Shown here: piece by piece, positions 34,887 through 43,422 of the stretch | Layout: the number at the start of each line of letters is the position of its first letter | How positions within the stretch are numbered: the stretch's first letter is position 1 | NCBI RefSeq assembly: GCF_002094855.1 | Contig: NZ_ARYN01000018.1 | Span: 35,685 to 99,684 of the forward strand | Direction of reading: 5' to 3' | Source of the DNA: Zunongwangia atlantica 22II14-10F7 | GTDB lineage: Bacteria; Bacteroidota; Bacteroidia; Flavobacteriales; Flavobacteriaceae | Length of the DNA: 64,000 nucleotides | The notes under the pieces: generated by a model | The model's input: the letters and a program-made list of their open reading frames with translations, nothing else | Databases searched by the model: none | Told to the model about the DNA's origin: nothing | Made by a program: the position numbers and the translations under genes

Positions 34887-36986
34887 TTAATACCCTGGGT
34901 TTTGCCACGCATCTCTTTGAGATTGTGATAAATTAGATCCGTCATCATTTAATAAACCATCAATAAATGTTTGCGGAATAGGTCTTAATTCATGCTTATT
35001 AGGAGTAATTCCTGTTGCTTGAGGATTAAAAGCTCTTGCACGCTGAATTAATGTTCCTGTTCTGGATAGAGTTTCCCAACGCTGCCATTCACCCAATAAT
35101 TCTCTTGTACGTTCATTTAAAATAAAATGAAGCGCACGTTGATAATCTCCAGAAACTCCTAATGCCGTCATTATCCTTTCGTCTTCTTCTGGAAGAGTGC
35201 TAGGAAATGATGTTAATGTTAAGTCTGAAGCTTCTGTAGTTACATCGATATCTGGATTAGACAGGTAATATGTATTCATATTCAGGTTAGAATTGATATA
35301 ATTATCTGCTGCCGTACCCGTATTTAAAGAGTTATTTTCAAAAGCCTGAGATCCATCTACATAATAAGATCTGTTCTCACCACTTTTCCATTCTGCTCTT
35401 TCTCTTACCGTATTTAGATCTGTCATGGCGTTGGCATATTGCCCTAATCTGGCATAACATTCTGCTCTAACTAAATAGGTTTCTGCAAGTCTTGCCATGG
35501 TAACATCTCTGTGTGCGTCTCCTCTTTCAGCAAAACGAGAACCATCATCGGTTTTATTAATTCCTGCAAAGAAGTTAGATATTGCTGTACTTTTAAAGTT
35601 AGGAGATACATATTCACCATTTTGATAAAGCACTAAAGAGTTTGGTACAAATTGTCCAACTTCGTTAGTTAAAGAACCAGAAGTAGGAGTTTGGCGAGAA
35701 CCTAAATCCCACTCTGCTAATCTACCGGCATCATCTGTCCAGTTTGGGTTTTGTACGTTAGCACCAAAAGTATAGTTGTTGTACGTGTTATCATCCTGAG
35801 TATTTAAGATCATTACTACACCAGGGTCACCAAGTTCTAAACCTAAATCTGGGTTTACAATATTGTTAATTCCATAAACGGTTTTAAAAGTTTTCCACAT
35901 TCTAGAATCATTAACATGATCGAAGACTGCATAACTATATTCTGTAGGACGGCATCTTTGAAAATCCATACTTCCAATCCAAACGCCTCTTCTTACCCAT
36001 CCGCCAGAGAATGCAGAAAATTGTGGTGTAAAATAACTATAGGTACGGTTACCAAATCTACCGGTTGTAGAGGCATCTCCGTTATGGGCTGCTGCCATTA
36101 AGATTTCGTCCAGTTGTTCTGCCTCGCTATCTATACCCGTCCAGTTAGCATACAGGTCACGGTAATCGTTTGCTAAACCGCCTCTTGCGCCAATAGCATA
36201 ACTTGTAGCTTCGATAGCTTCATTAAGATCTGATTCTACATAAGAAGAGTTCCAGTCGTCATTTCTTTCTGATGCTCTAAATAAAAGAGCTTTTGCCAGA
36301 AAGTGAGCAGCGGTAGCTTTTGTCCAGGTTACCCCACGGCCATAGGTGAAATTTTCACCTTCAAAAAGTTCGTAAGAATTTCTGAAATCTGAAATTACCT
36401 GAGCCCAGGATTCTTCTTCAGTAGATCTTTCAAAATTTCTAACAATACCGGTTGCAGGTTCTAGTTGAAGTACCACTCCGCCATATTGAGCAACAAGGCG
36501 ATAATAGTTGTAACCTCTTAAAAAGTATGCATGCGCCAGGCAACGATTACGAATTTCAGTGTTATCTATAAGATCTGCATTGGCAATTATAATATTAGCA
36601 GAAGAAATTCCGTAGTATAACTGATCCCAAAGTGCAGCTGGAGAAGTAGCATTACCATTGGCGGCTCCGGTTTCTGGAGTGGCACCCTGTGGCCCTAAGC
36701 GACTATCATAGGTGTTCCACATTTCGTTAGTTAAGTCGTTGGCATTTGTAAATTCATCTGTACCATAAAGAGTGATACCATAAGCCCATTCATATCCAAA
36801 GTGCCATCTAATATTTCCGTAAAGGGAAAGGGTTAGATCTTCCAGGCCTTCAGCAGTTTCAAAATATTCAGTAGAATATTGGGTTCTTAATTCTTCTTCT
36901 AAAAAATCGTCTGCACAGGATGCAAAGGCAAAAGCCATAAGTATCGCAGTGATTTTATATATATTTAAAGTTCTTTTAGTTTTCAT
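34887..36986 (-). CDS. SusD/RagB-family outer-membrane glycan-binding lipoprotein
   Basis: This 699-residue surface lipoprotein (signal MKTKRTLNIYKITAILMAFAFASC) binds the target glycan and forms the lid of the SusC transporter. It has the SusD N-terminal segment (CADDFLEEELRTQYS), TPR-like helices (LAHAYFLRGYNYYRLVAQYGGVVL; AETYLVRAECYARLG) and the C-terminal ERTRELLGEWQRWETLSRTG block. At about 700 residues it is longer than most SusD proteins (500-600), with extra sequence in the middle third. An ATG at 36986 is preferred over one eight codons upstream, because it gives the cleaner lipoprotein signal. It follows susC by 39 nt. Confidence 0.88.
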   Translation of the reverse strand: MKTKRTLNIYKITAILMAFAFASCADDFLEEELRTQYSTEYFETAEGLEDLTLSLYGNIRWHFGYEWAYGITLYGTDEFTNANDLTNEMWNTYDSRLGPQGATPETGAANGNATSPAALWDQLYYGISSANIIIANADLIDNTEIRNRCLAHAYFLRGYNYYRLVAQYGGVVLQLEPATGIVRNFERSTEEESWAQVISDFRNSYELFEGENFTYGRGVTWTKATAAHFLAKALLFRASERNDDWNSSYVESDLNEAIEATSYAIGARGGLANDYRDLYANWTGIDSEAEQLDEILMAAAHNGDASTTGRFGNRTYSYFTPQFSAFSGGWVRRGVWIGSMDFQRCRPTEYSYAVFDHVNDSRMWKTFKTVYGINNIVNPDLGLELGDPGVVMILNTQDDNTYNNYTFGANVQNPNWTDDAGRLAEWDLGSRQTPTSGSLTNEVGQFVPNSLVLYQNGEYVSPNFKSTAISNFFAGINKTDDGSRFAERGDAHRDVTMARLAETYLVRAECYARLGQYANAMTDLNTVRERAEWKSGENRSYYVDGSQAFENNSLNTGTAADNYINSNLNMNTYYLSNPDIDVTTEASDLTLTSFPSTLPEEDERIMTALGVSGDYQRALHFILNERTRELLGEWQRWETLSRTGTLIQRARAFNPQATGITPNKHELRPIPQTFIDGLLNDDGSNLSQSQRDAWQNPGY

Positions 36987-37025
36987 ACTTGTAAGATTAA
37001 TCTTCGACATTTTTCAAATAATAAT

Positions 37026-40000
37026 TTAGATTCCCAGATCTAAGCCTATAGAAAAGCTTCTATTAAAGGTCATTGAGTTTACATCAAAGTCATACCAGTC
37101 TACCGACTGATAGATACTACCTGGGTTTACGGCCTGGGCATATATTTTAAGATTGCTTAGTCCTATTTTTGAACAGAAATCTGACGAGAAATTATATCCT
37201 AAAGAAATATTTCTAATCTTAACAAAGCTTGCATCTCTAACACCTAAAAGGCCAGAAAAATCATCCTGAGATCCTGATGTAGCCTGTCCTAAAATTGGTT
37301 TTTGAAATTCTGCATCTGGATTATCTGGCGTCCAGTAATCTATTTCTCTTTGATTGGCATGAGCGGTTAAAGCTTCACCACCTAAGGATGCTGTATACCC
37401 AAGTCTTGAAATTATTAATGTAGATAGCTCGATACCTTTGTAGCTAAAGGAGTTGTTCCAACCTAAAGTCCATCTAGGAGCAGTGTTTCCTAAGATTACC
37501 CGATCGTCAACCGTCATATCATAATCTCCGTCTTGATCTTTTGGACGTACATTACCAGGTGAAAAATTATAGCCGTTTTCATTCCATCTCGTCATTTCTG
37601 CCTGATCCTCTGGTGTATCCTGCCAAAGCCCATCATTATCATATCCAAAGATTACTCCGATAGACTCTCCAATAAACCACCGGTTATCTACCATATCATT
37701 TTCACCATAGGCTAACTCGTCGATTTCATCTTTTTGCCAAGCGGCATTAATATTGGTTTCCCAGTAAAAATCACCAGAATGTACCGGAACTGCATCTAAG
37801 GAAATTTCAAATCCGCGGTTATTAGTTTTACCAATATTGGCAATTGTGGAAGGGAATCCTGTTAGAGTTGGAATATTTACAGACATTAAAAGATCTGAAG
37901 TAAAGGATCTATACACGTTGATACTACCTGAAACCCTGTTTTTCCATAAACCAAAATCTACACCTAAGTTATACTGTGTGGTTTTTTCCCAGCCCAAATT
38001 TGGGTTGGCCATAGAAAGTTGATCTCTGGAATAATAAGGTTCGTTTGTGGTATATCCCATTTGATTAGACATCCCGTTAAACGGAAGGAAAATTGATGTA
38101 ATATCTCCCAATGTTTGATAAGGTCCAACGGCCGAGTTACCCGTAGTACCAAAACCAAGTCTTAGTTTTAAATTACTTACCCAATCGCTGTCTTGAAGGA
38201 AGTTTTCTTTGTCTAATTTCCAGGCAAAAGCAGCAGAAGGGAAGAAGTCCCATTTATTACCTTCACTAAGCTGTGAAGCTCCATCCCAACGGCCAGAAAC
38301 AGTAAGCAGGTATTTATCATCAAAACCATAGTTAGCTCTTACCATGTATGAGCTTAATTGGCGTTCGCTTAAACCAGAACCTATACCTACATTATTATCT
38401 GGGTTACTAATATCTATTGCACCAAAGTTATACCATTCCATAGTATCTAAAGGAATGTTATTTGCGCTCATGCTAGAGCTCTCTATATCCCAAGAAGATG
38501 CAGTTTGTAATAATGTTAATCCCAGGTTATGTTTCTCAGCAAAAGTGCGGTTATAATTAATAATGTTATCTAAGGTCCAGCTAAAATCCCTACGGTTATT
38601 TAATCTTGCAAAGTTTGTACCTTCACTACCATCTGAATTTATGCGGTGAGATGAGGTTCCGTCGATATAAACACCTTCTCTAAAATGTCTAAAATCGGGA
38701 CCAAATCTAAATTGATAACTTAAACCTTCAAGTGGAAATATAATTTCGCCAATATCGAATGTAGCAGAAATGCTTCCTAATGCTCTTAAGGTTTCAGATT
38801 GCTGTGTGCTTTTATTCCATTCGTCTATAATGGTAAAAATGGTTGTTTCTCCCCCAGGATTTATTACCAGATTGCCTTCAGCATCATAAGGTACAGCGAA
38901 GTTATAAATGCTTTTCGAAGCTCCATAAATTGCATTAGGAACAGACCCACTTCTACCTCCTAGAGTAGAAAAACCATAATCTTGTTCGCTCCAAGAAAGG
39001 TTAAGATTAGCATCAAAAGTAAACCAGTCTACCGGAGTAATGCTTGCACTTAATTTTGTAGAATATCTTTCGTAAAATTGACCTTTTTGAGTTCCTTCGT
39101 TATTAAGATATCCAAAGGAAGCGTAGGCATTCATTTTTTCAGTACCTCCACTTGCACTAATAGTGTGCTCACTCAAAATCCCTGTTTGGGTTACAAAATC
39201 TGTCCAATCTGTATTTCTAACTCTTGAAGCATCAAAACTTCCGTTTTGCCATCCTTGTAAAACATTATCTCTTGAGGTTTGCCCATCTAATGGGCTATCG
39301 AAGATTAAAGCATCGTTATCTCTTGTTGGTGAATTAGGATGTGCATAAGTATCAGAATCCAGATTATAGGCAGCCCATCTTCTAAATTCAATAAAATCTG
39401 TAGCACTCATAGAAGGTGATCTGTCTACAATATTCGAAGTAGTAACAGTACCTGCATAGTTTAATGTAAATCTACCAGTTTTTCCCTGCTTAGTGGTTAC
39501 AATGATTACCCCATTAGCACCTCTGGATCCATATATTGCTGTAGAAGATGCATCTTTTAAAATATCTATAGATTCGATATCCCTTGGGTTAATTGTTTCT
39601 ATTGCCGAAGCAGAAAGCAATGGTACACCATCTACCACATAAAGAGGGGAGTTACTTGCGGTTAAAGACCTGTTACCACGAATTCTAATAGAACCAATAG
39701 TACCTGGCCTTTCACTACTGGTGATATCTACACCCGCAGCTTTACCCTGTAAGGCCTGAAAAGCATTACTAACAGGTTGTGTCATTAAGTCTTCAGAACT
39801 TACATTGGAAACAGCACCTGTTAAATCAGATTTTTTCTGAGTACCGTAACCAACTACAACAACTTCTTCCAAACTATCTGTGTCATCTTCCATAACTACA
39901 TTTATCTCGTCTTCAGATCCTACAGTTCTTTCAATCGTTTTCGTTCCGATAAAAGAAAACACGATAATATCGCCGGGAGAGGCGGTTAATGTGTATTGTC

Positions 40001-40178
40001 CATCAAAGTCGGTTTGAGTACCAGTATCCGTTCCTTTTATAAAAACATTTACACCCGGCATTGGGAGATTGTTAGCATCTCTGGCAATCCCACTAATAGT
40101 TTTTTCCTGCGCAAAACTTATCGCACTGAGGAAAAGCATCAAAACTATTAAAAAGCTTTTAGCATAGTAATTTTTCAT
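37026..40178 (-). CDS. SusC/RagA-family TonB-dependent outer-membrane transporter
   Basis: This 1050-residue outer-membrane barrel imports oligosaccharides in a TonB-dependent manner. The order is signal peptide (to about residue 24), carboxypeptidase-regulatory-like domain (28-105, ISGIARDANNLPMPGVNVFI), a canonical EEVVVVGYGTQKKSDLTGAV segment, plug domain (RIRGNRSL...YVVDGVPL, IYGSRGANGVIIVTT) and a C-terminal barrel ending in SIGLDLGI. It is the first gene of the RG-I unit, with susD, GH31, sulfatase, GH43-like and rhaM downstream. It has the shared promoter element upstream and a GH28 terminator before it. Confidence 0.92.
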   Translation of the reverse strand: MKNYYAKSFLIVLMLFLSAISFAQEKTISGIARDANNLPMPGVNVFIKGTDTGTQTDFDGQYTLTASPGDIIVFSFIGTKTIERTVGSEDEINVVMEDDTDSLEEVVVVGYGTQKKSDLTGAVSNVSSEDLMTQPVSNAFQALQGKAAGVDITSSERPGTIGSIRIRGNRSLTASNSPLYVVDGVPLLSASAIETINPRDIESIDILKDASSTAIYGSRGANGVIIVTTKQGKTGRFTLNYAGTVTTSNIVDRSPSMSATDFIEFRRWAAYNLDSDTYAHPNSPTRDNDALIFDSPLDGQTSRDNVLQGWQNGSFDASRVRNTDWTDFVTQTGILSEHTISASGGTEKMNAYASFGYLNNEGTQKGQFYERYSTKLSASITPVDWFTFDANLNLSWSEQDYGFSTLGGRSGSVPNAIYGASKSIYNFAVPYDAEGNLVINPGGETTIFTIIDEWNKSTQQSETLRALGSISATFDIGEIIFPLEGLSYQFRFGPDFRHFREGVYIDGTSSHRINSDGSEGTNFARLNNRRDFSWTLDNIINYNRTFAEKHNLGLTLLQTASSWDIESSSMSANNIPLDTMEWYNFGAIDISNPDNNVGIGSGLSERQLSSYMVRANYGFDDKYLLTVSGRWDGASQLSEGNKWDFFPSAAFAWKLDKENFLQDSDWVSNLKLRLGFGTTGNSAVGPYQTLGDITSIFLPFNGMSNQMGYTTNEPYYSRDQLSMANPNLGWEKTTQYNLGVDFGLWKNRVSGSINVYRSFTSDLLMSVNIPTLTGFPSTIANIGKTNNRGFEISLDAVPVHSGDFYWETNINAAWQKDEIDELAYGENDMVDNRWFIGESIGVIFGYDNDGLWQDTPEDQAEMTRWNENGYNFSPGNVRPKDQDGDYDMTVDDRVILGNTAPRWTLGWNNSFSYKGIELSTLIISRLGYTASLGGEALTAHANQREIDYWTPDNPDAEFQKPILGQATSGSQDDFSGLLGVRDASFVKIRNISLGYNFSSDFCSKIGLSNLKIYAQAVNPGSIYQSVDWYDFDVNSMTFNRSFSIGLDLGI

Positions 40179-40210
40179 TTTGGATAGGTGATTTTTATAT
40201 TCTCTTATTT

Positions 40211-40255
40211 CAAATATATTTTTAAAATAAAGTTCACGTATCCTGTACTGTACTG
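40211..40255 (-). promoter_or_regulatory. Predicted regulated promoter of the susCD-GH31-sulfatase unit (shared direct-repeat element)
   Basis: On the minus strand CAGTACAGTACAGGATAC (40255-40238) precedes, by exactly 19 nt, the perfect -7 box TATATTTG (40218-40211). The CAG half-site occurs three times at 5-nt steps here, with the outer pair in the common 10-nt register. The predicted start site is about 26 nt before the susC ATG. Confidence 0.8.
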
Positions 40256-40295
40256 CGATATATTTAAGAAAGCAGGTGTAAAAATGTGTTTTTTA

Positions 40296-40345
40296 CAATT
40301 AAAAATCGGTACTATTATTAGCTTAAACCACTAATAGTACCGATT
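40296..40345 (-). terminator. Intrinsic terminator of the GH28 gene
   Basis: A perfect 14-bp stem (40304-40317 with 40332-40345) is followed, on the minus strand, by a run of T residues. It lies just after the GH28 stop and before the susC promoter. The GH28 gene and the susC unit are therefore predicted to be separate transcripts. Confidence 0.85.
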
Positions 40346-40363
40346 AGGGAATGTTTCAAAAAC

Positions 40364-41830
40364 TCATTTTACATAAAGAGAATCTGCAATAGAAACGCCT
40401 GGTGAGTTCTCAATTTTAACTTTTGAAGTATCATTTGTTTTTAAACTAACATTATTTAATTGCCAGTTTTTACTGTAATTTATCTGTCCTGCGGTTTCAG
40501 CCTGTATGTGTACATTCTCCATGCTAACATCTGTGATATAAGAATTTTCTAAACCGTTAACATTAATTGCTCTTTTTGCACCGCTTACGTCTATGTTTTT
40601 AAGAGTGATATTCTTAAAAGTAGGTATCCCTTTAGATGGTTCAACTTCTTTTAAAAGTGTTCTCCATCTTTTAGGAACTGAATCTATATCGTAAGCTTCG
40701 GGAAGTTTTGAGTAACTATAACTTGGATTCCAGTTCATAGAAACTTCCACAAAAGTTCGAACACTATCCATTTCAATATTTTCAAGATGAACATCTTCTA
40801 CTGTACCACCTCGAGTAATTGCAGATTTGATATTTAACCCGTTTTTAGTGCCTAAACCTTTTATATTTGAAGCATAAACGTGACGAATATCACCAGCGGT
40901 TTCACTTCCTATGGTAAATAATCCAGAGCCTGCTCTTGCAATAGAGTTTCTAATTACAACATATTGGGTTGGTTTATTTACGCGCTGCCCATCCCAGTCA
41001 CGACCAGCTTTTAAACAAAAGTTATCGTCGTTACAGTCGATATCGCAGTTTTCAACTAAAATCCATTCAGACGAATCGATATCTATACCATCTGTACTTG
41101 GGCCATGCCCACCAATATTATTTCTGATGGTTAATCCATCTACTGTAACATATTTTGAATAGAGAACCTGTACCGTCCAAAAACCGGCTTTTTGAATATT
41201 TAATTCTTTAAGAGTTATATTTTCTGAATCTGAAATTAGAATTGTTCTTGGTCTCTTTGCATCGTAATCTACAATCCAACGTAAACCTTTTGGCTCATAT
41301 TCTTTTCTAAGATCCCAATAATAATCCCAAAAAACTTTTCCCTGGCCATTTACAATACCGGCGCCGTCTATAAGAACATCTTTTTGATTGTTAACATTCA
41401 CTAATGCAGCAGGCCATTTCATTTCAATGCCGGCAACTCTGGTATCAATTTCAGGGTAATCTTCTATATTTTCACTTCCTCTTAATTCTGCACTTTCAGG
41501 AATATTAAAATGAACCCCTTTTTTAACGAATATCGATCCTGAAAGATAAATACCAGGTTTAAAAGAAACTTTTCCGCCTCCATTTGCAGCACATTCATCA
41601 ATTGCTTTTTGAATAGCCTCTGTATTCAATGAAGTAGAGTCGTTTTTAGCGCCAAAATCGTTTACCCAATAGGTTTTATCCTGAAAATCTACATTTTTAG
41701 CCCCAACCTTATCAATCCAGGCCAGGGGATCACTCGTTTTTTCTGATTCAGTTTTTTTATCAGCTTCTTTACAAGAAAAGATGATAAAAATCGATAATAT
41801 GAGTAACTGTCGTAAAGTTCTTAATGTCAT
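40364..41830 (-). CDS. GH28 polygalacturonase-family lipoprotein
   Basis: This 488-residue lipoprotein (lipobox IIFSC, Cys20) has the right-handed beta-helix pattern of GH28. It carries STDGID (245-250, catalytic Asp247), NDDNFCLKAGRD (267-278, Asp268 and Asp269), GSGLFTIGSE (301-310) where classical enzymes have GHG, and NGLNIKS (330-336) in place of RIK. The changes in the last two motifs resemble Bacteroidota GH28 proteins acting on RG-I or modified galacturonides rather than on smooth polygalacturonan. It is a single-gene unit with its own promoter element and terminator. Confidence 0.88.
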   Translation of the reverse strand: MTLRTLRQLLILSIFIIFSCKEADKKTESEKTSDPLAWIDKVGAKNVDFQDKTYWVNDFGAKNDSTSLNTEAIQKAIDECAANGGGKVSFKPGIYLSGSIFVKKGVHFNIPESAELRGSENIEDYPEIDTRVAGIEMKWPAALVNVNNQKDVLIDGAGIVNGQGKVFWDYYWDLRKEYEPKGLRWIVDYDAKRPRTILISDSENITLKELNIQKAGFWTVQVLYSKYVTVDGLTIRNNIGGHGPSTDGIDIDSSEWILVENCDIDCNDDNFCLKAGRDWDGQRVNKPTQYVVIRNSIARAGSGLFTIGSETAGDIRHVYASNIKGLGTKNGLNIKSAITRGGTVEDVHLENIEMDSVRTFVEVSMNWNPSYSYSKLPEAYDIDSVPKRWRTLLKEVEPSKGIPTFKNITLKNIDVSGAKRAINVNGLENSYITDVSMENVHIQAETAGQINYSKNWQLNNVSLKTNDTSKVKIENSPGVSIADSLYVK

Positions 41831-41846
41831 AGTAGTGAAATTTACA

Positions 41847-41891
41847 CTAAAATGCTGTAAAAATTAAGTTTTTGTGTCCTGTACTTGCCTG
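41847..41891 (-). promoter_or_regulatory. Predicted regulated promoter of GH28 (shared direct-repeat element)
   Basis: On the minus strand CAGGCAAGTACAGGACAC (41891-41874) lies exactly 19 nt before CATTTTAG (41854-41847), a weak -7 box matching TAnnTTTG at four of six fixed positions. The predicted start site is about 10 nt before the GH28 ATG. Confidence 0.65.
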
Positions 41892-41910
41892 AATATATTT
41901 CATGCTATCA

Positions 41911-41962
41911 AAGAAAAATAAAATAAGAACTAATATTGGAAGATTTTATCAAATATTAGTTC
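41911..41962 (-). terminator. Intrinsic terminator of the FAS1-SusCD operon
   Basis: A perfect 11-bp stem (41927-41937 with 41952-41962) is followed on the minus strand by TTATTTTATTTTT. It lies 40 nt after the last gene of the eight-gene operon and upstream of the GH28 promoter. Confidence 0.78.
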
Positions 41963-42001
41963 ATTAGCCAACTCAAATATCAAGACACTGTTGTTTTTAT
42001 T

Positions 42002-43375
42002 TTATTGGAGCATTCTATTTATTTCGTTTAGGTATACCTGTTTAGCTTGTTCAGTAAGTGGGAAGTAATATGATGTACCATCTACATCACTTCCAAATCC
42101 AAAATATGTTCTGATTCCAGCCGCCGACTCACCAGCACCATCATAAAATTCTGTGTCTGCTGAAAATCTTACAAATAGAATAGCTCCACCATTTTCATTA
42201 TCAGCATCACCAGGTAAACTTGACGCTAAAATTTCACCGTTAGTGGGGTTGTTTAAATAAAGTAGGTTTACAGGCGTGTGTAACCAAGGAATTGAATTAT
42301 TTTCCATTATATTAATATCGTTAAATACTAAATCTGTAGGTATAGGAAGATGTGCATTAACAATATCATCATTTCCAGGAGTATATGCTATTGGATTCCC
42401 TGCATTGTCAAACCAATTAAGTCTATTAGAACGAGCAGCCCATTGAGTATTAAGAATTAACGGAGCAGTTAAAGAATTCCAATAAGTTTTTTGATCACCT
42501 CCAAAGTCTCCAGAACTACCGCTACGTCCTATTATAATTAAATCTGCATTGTTTAACATATCTATATCTTCCTTTGATGCTGTACTTAATGTTGAATTAT
42601 AATACGTAGAAACATAAAAACCTTGATCCCTAAGCCAATTAATTTGCTCATCATCATTAGAATCATCTGTTATAAAAGTGATCATAGGAATAGGTACAGG
42701 TGTAAAATTAGTGTATTCAGTATAGACAGTATCAAGAGCTGTTAGTGAAGGAACGTAAGCAGTTCGATAGCTATATGAAGAACCGCTTTTAAAATCTGGA
42801 ATAATTAGTGAATTTTGATTTGGATCTATGAAAATTTCTATGTTTTCTTCAGATGTATTTTCATAAATTAATTCTGTTCCAATTATTCCACTACTAAGAT
42901 CTACAGGAGCATAATTGATTTCTAATCTTTCATCTAGAAGTGCACTGGAACTCAATTCTCTATTTGTAGAACGACTAATAAATTGAGCCCCATAAACTTC
43001 TACTCCTCCTGAAATAATTTTAGAACTGTTACCTGATTCGTCAAAAGATTGAACTTCGAAGATATATAGACGCTCTTCTAAGTCACGAATTATTTCTTGA
43101 ATAGTATCAATTTCTGTCGATGTACTAACCGGTACTGTTATAGAGCCAGCATTGTCATTCCATGAGATCTTGATCTCAGATACATCGGGATCATCAATAA
43201 ATCCTTCTAAAAGCACCATGCTGTTTCCTGATCGTAATTCTAGAGATTTTATAGGGGATAGCGATTGATTATCACTGTTTATTGATAAAGGGTAATCATC
43301 GGTATCGCAAGACAATAAATTGAATACCAAAGAGATCAATAGCAATTTTAATAATTTATTTTTTATAGTTTTCAT
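42002..43375 (-). CDS. Lipoprotein of unknown function, DUF4998-like N-terminus plus Rossmann-like domain
   Basis: I do not recognise a function for this 457-residue lipoprotein (lipobox FNLLSC, Cys23, followed by DTDD). The N-terminal part (about 35-125) has a fibronectin-like pattern (SGNSMVLLEGFIDDPDVSEI) resembling the Bacteroidota DUF4998 family. A second beta-domain runs to about residue 230. The C-terminal part begins PMITFITDDSNDDEQINWLRDQGF and continues with ADLIIIGRSGSSG and LILNTQWA, a flavodoxin/glutaminase-like alternation of strands and helices. It is the last gene of the FAS1-SusCD operon, 47 nt after susD, where SusE/F-like surface glycan-binding proteins are usually found. 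Confidence 0.6.
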   Translation of the reverse strand: MKTIKNKLLKLLLISLVFNLLSCDTDDYPLSINSDNQSLSPIKSLELRSGNSMVLLEGFIDDPDVSEIKISWNDNAGSITVPVSTSTEIDTIQEIIRDLEERLYIFEVQSFDESGNSSKIISGGVEVYGAQFISRSTNRELSSSALLDERLEINYAPVDLSSGIIGTELIYENTSEENIEIFIDPNQNSLIIPDFKSGSSYSYRTAYVPSLTALDTVYTEYTNFTPVPIPMITFITDDSNDDEQINWLRDQGFYVSTYYNSTLSTASKEDIDMLNNADLIIIGRSGSSGDFGGDQKTYWNSLTAPLILNTQWAARSNRLNWFDNAGNPIAYTPGNDDIVNAHLPIPTDLVFNDINIMENNSIPWLHTPVNLLYLNNPTNGEILASSLPGDADNENGGAILFVRFSADTEFYDGAGESAAGIRTYFGFGSDVDGTSYYFPLTEQAKQVYLNEINRMLQ

Positions 43376-43422
43376 ATTCTTTTTATTAGGTCTGTTGTAT
43401 TAAAACTTTCCTTTGGTCTTTT

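Noticed and set aside
18691..41830. Ulvan utilisation locus (because of the sulfatase and rhamnose mutarotase)
   Set aside because: No ulvan lyase family (PL24, PL25, PL28, PL40), GH78, GH88 or GH105 is seen, while PL11, CE12 and GH28 specifically indicate rhamnogalacturonan I.
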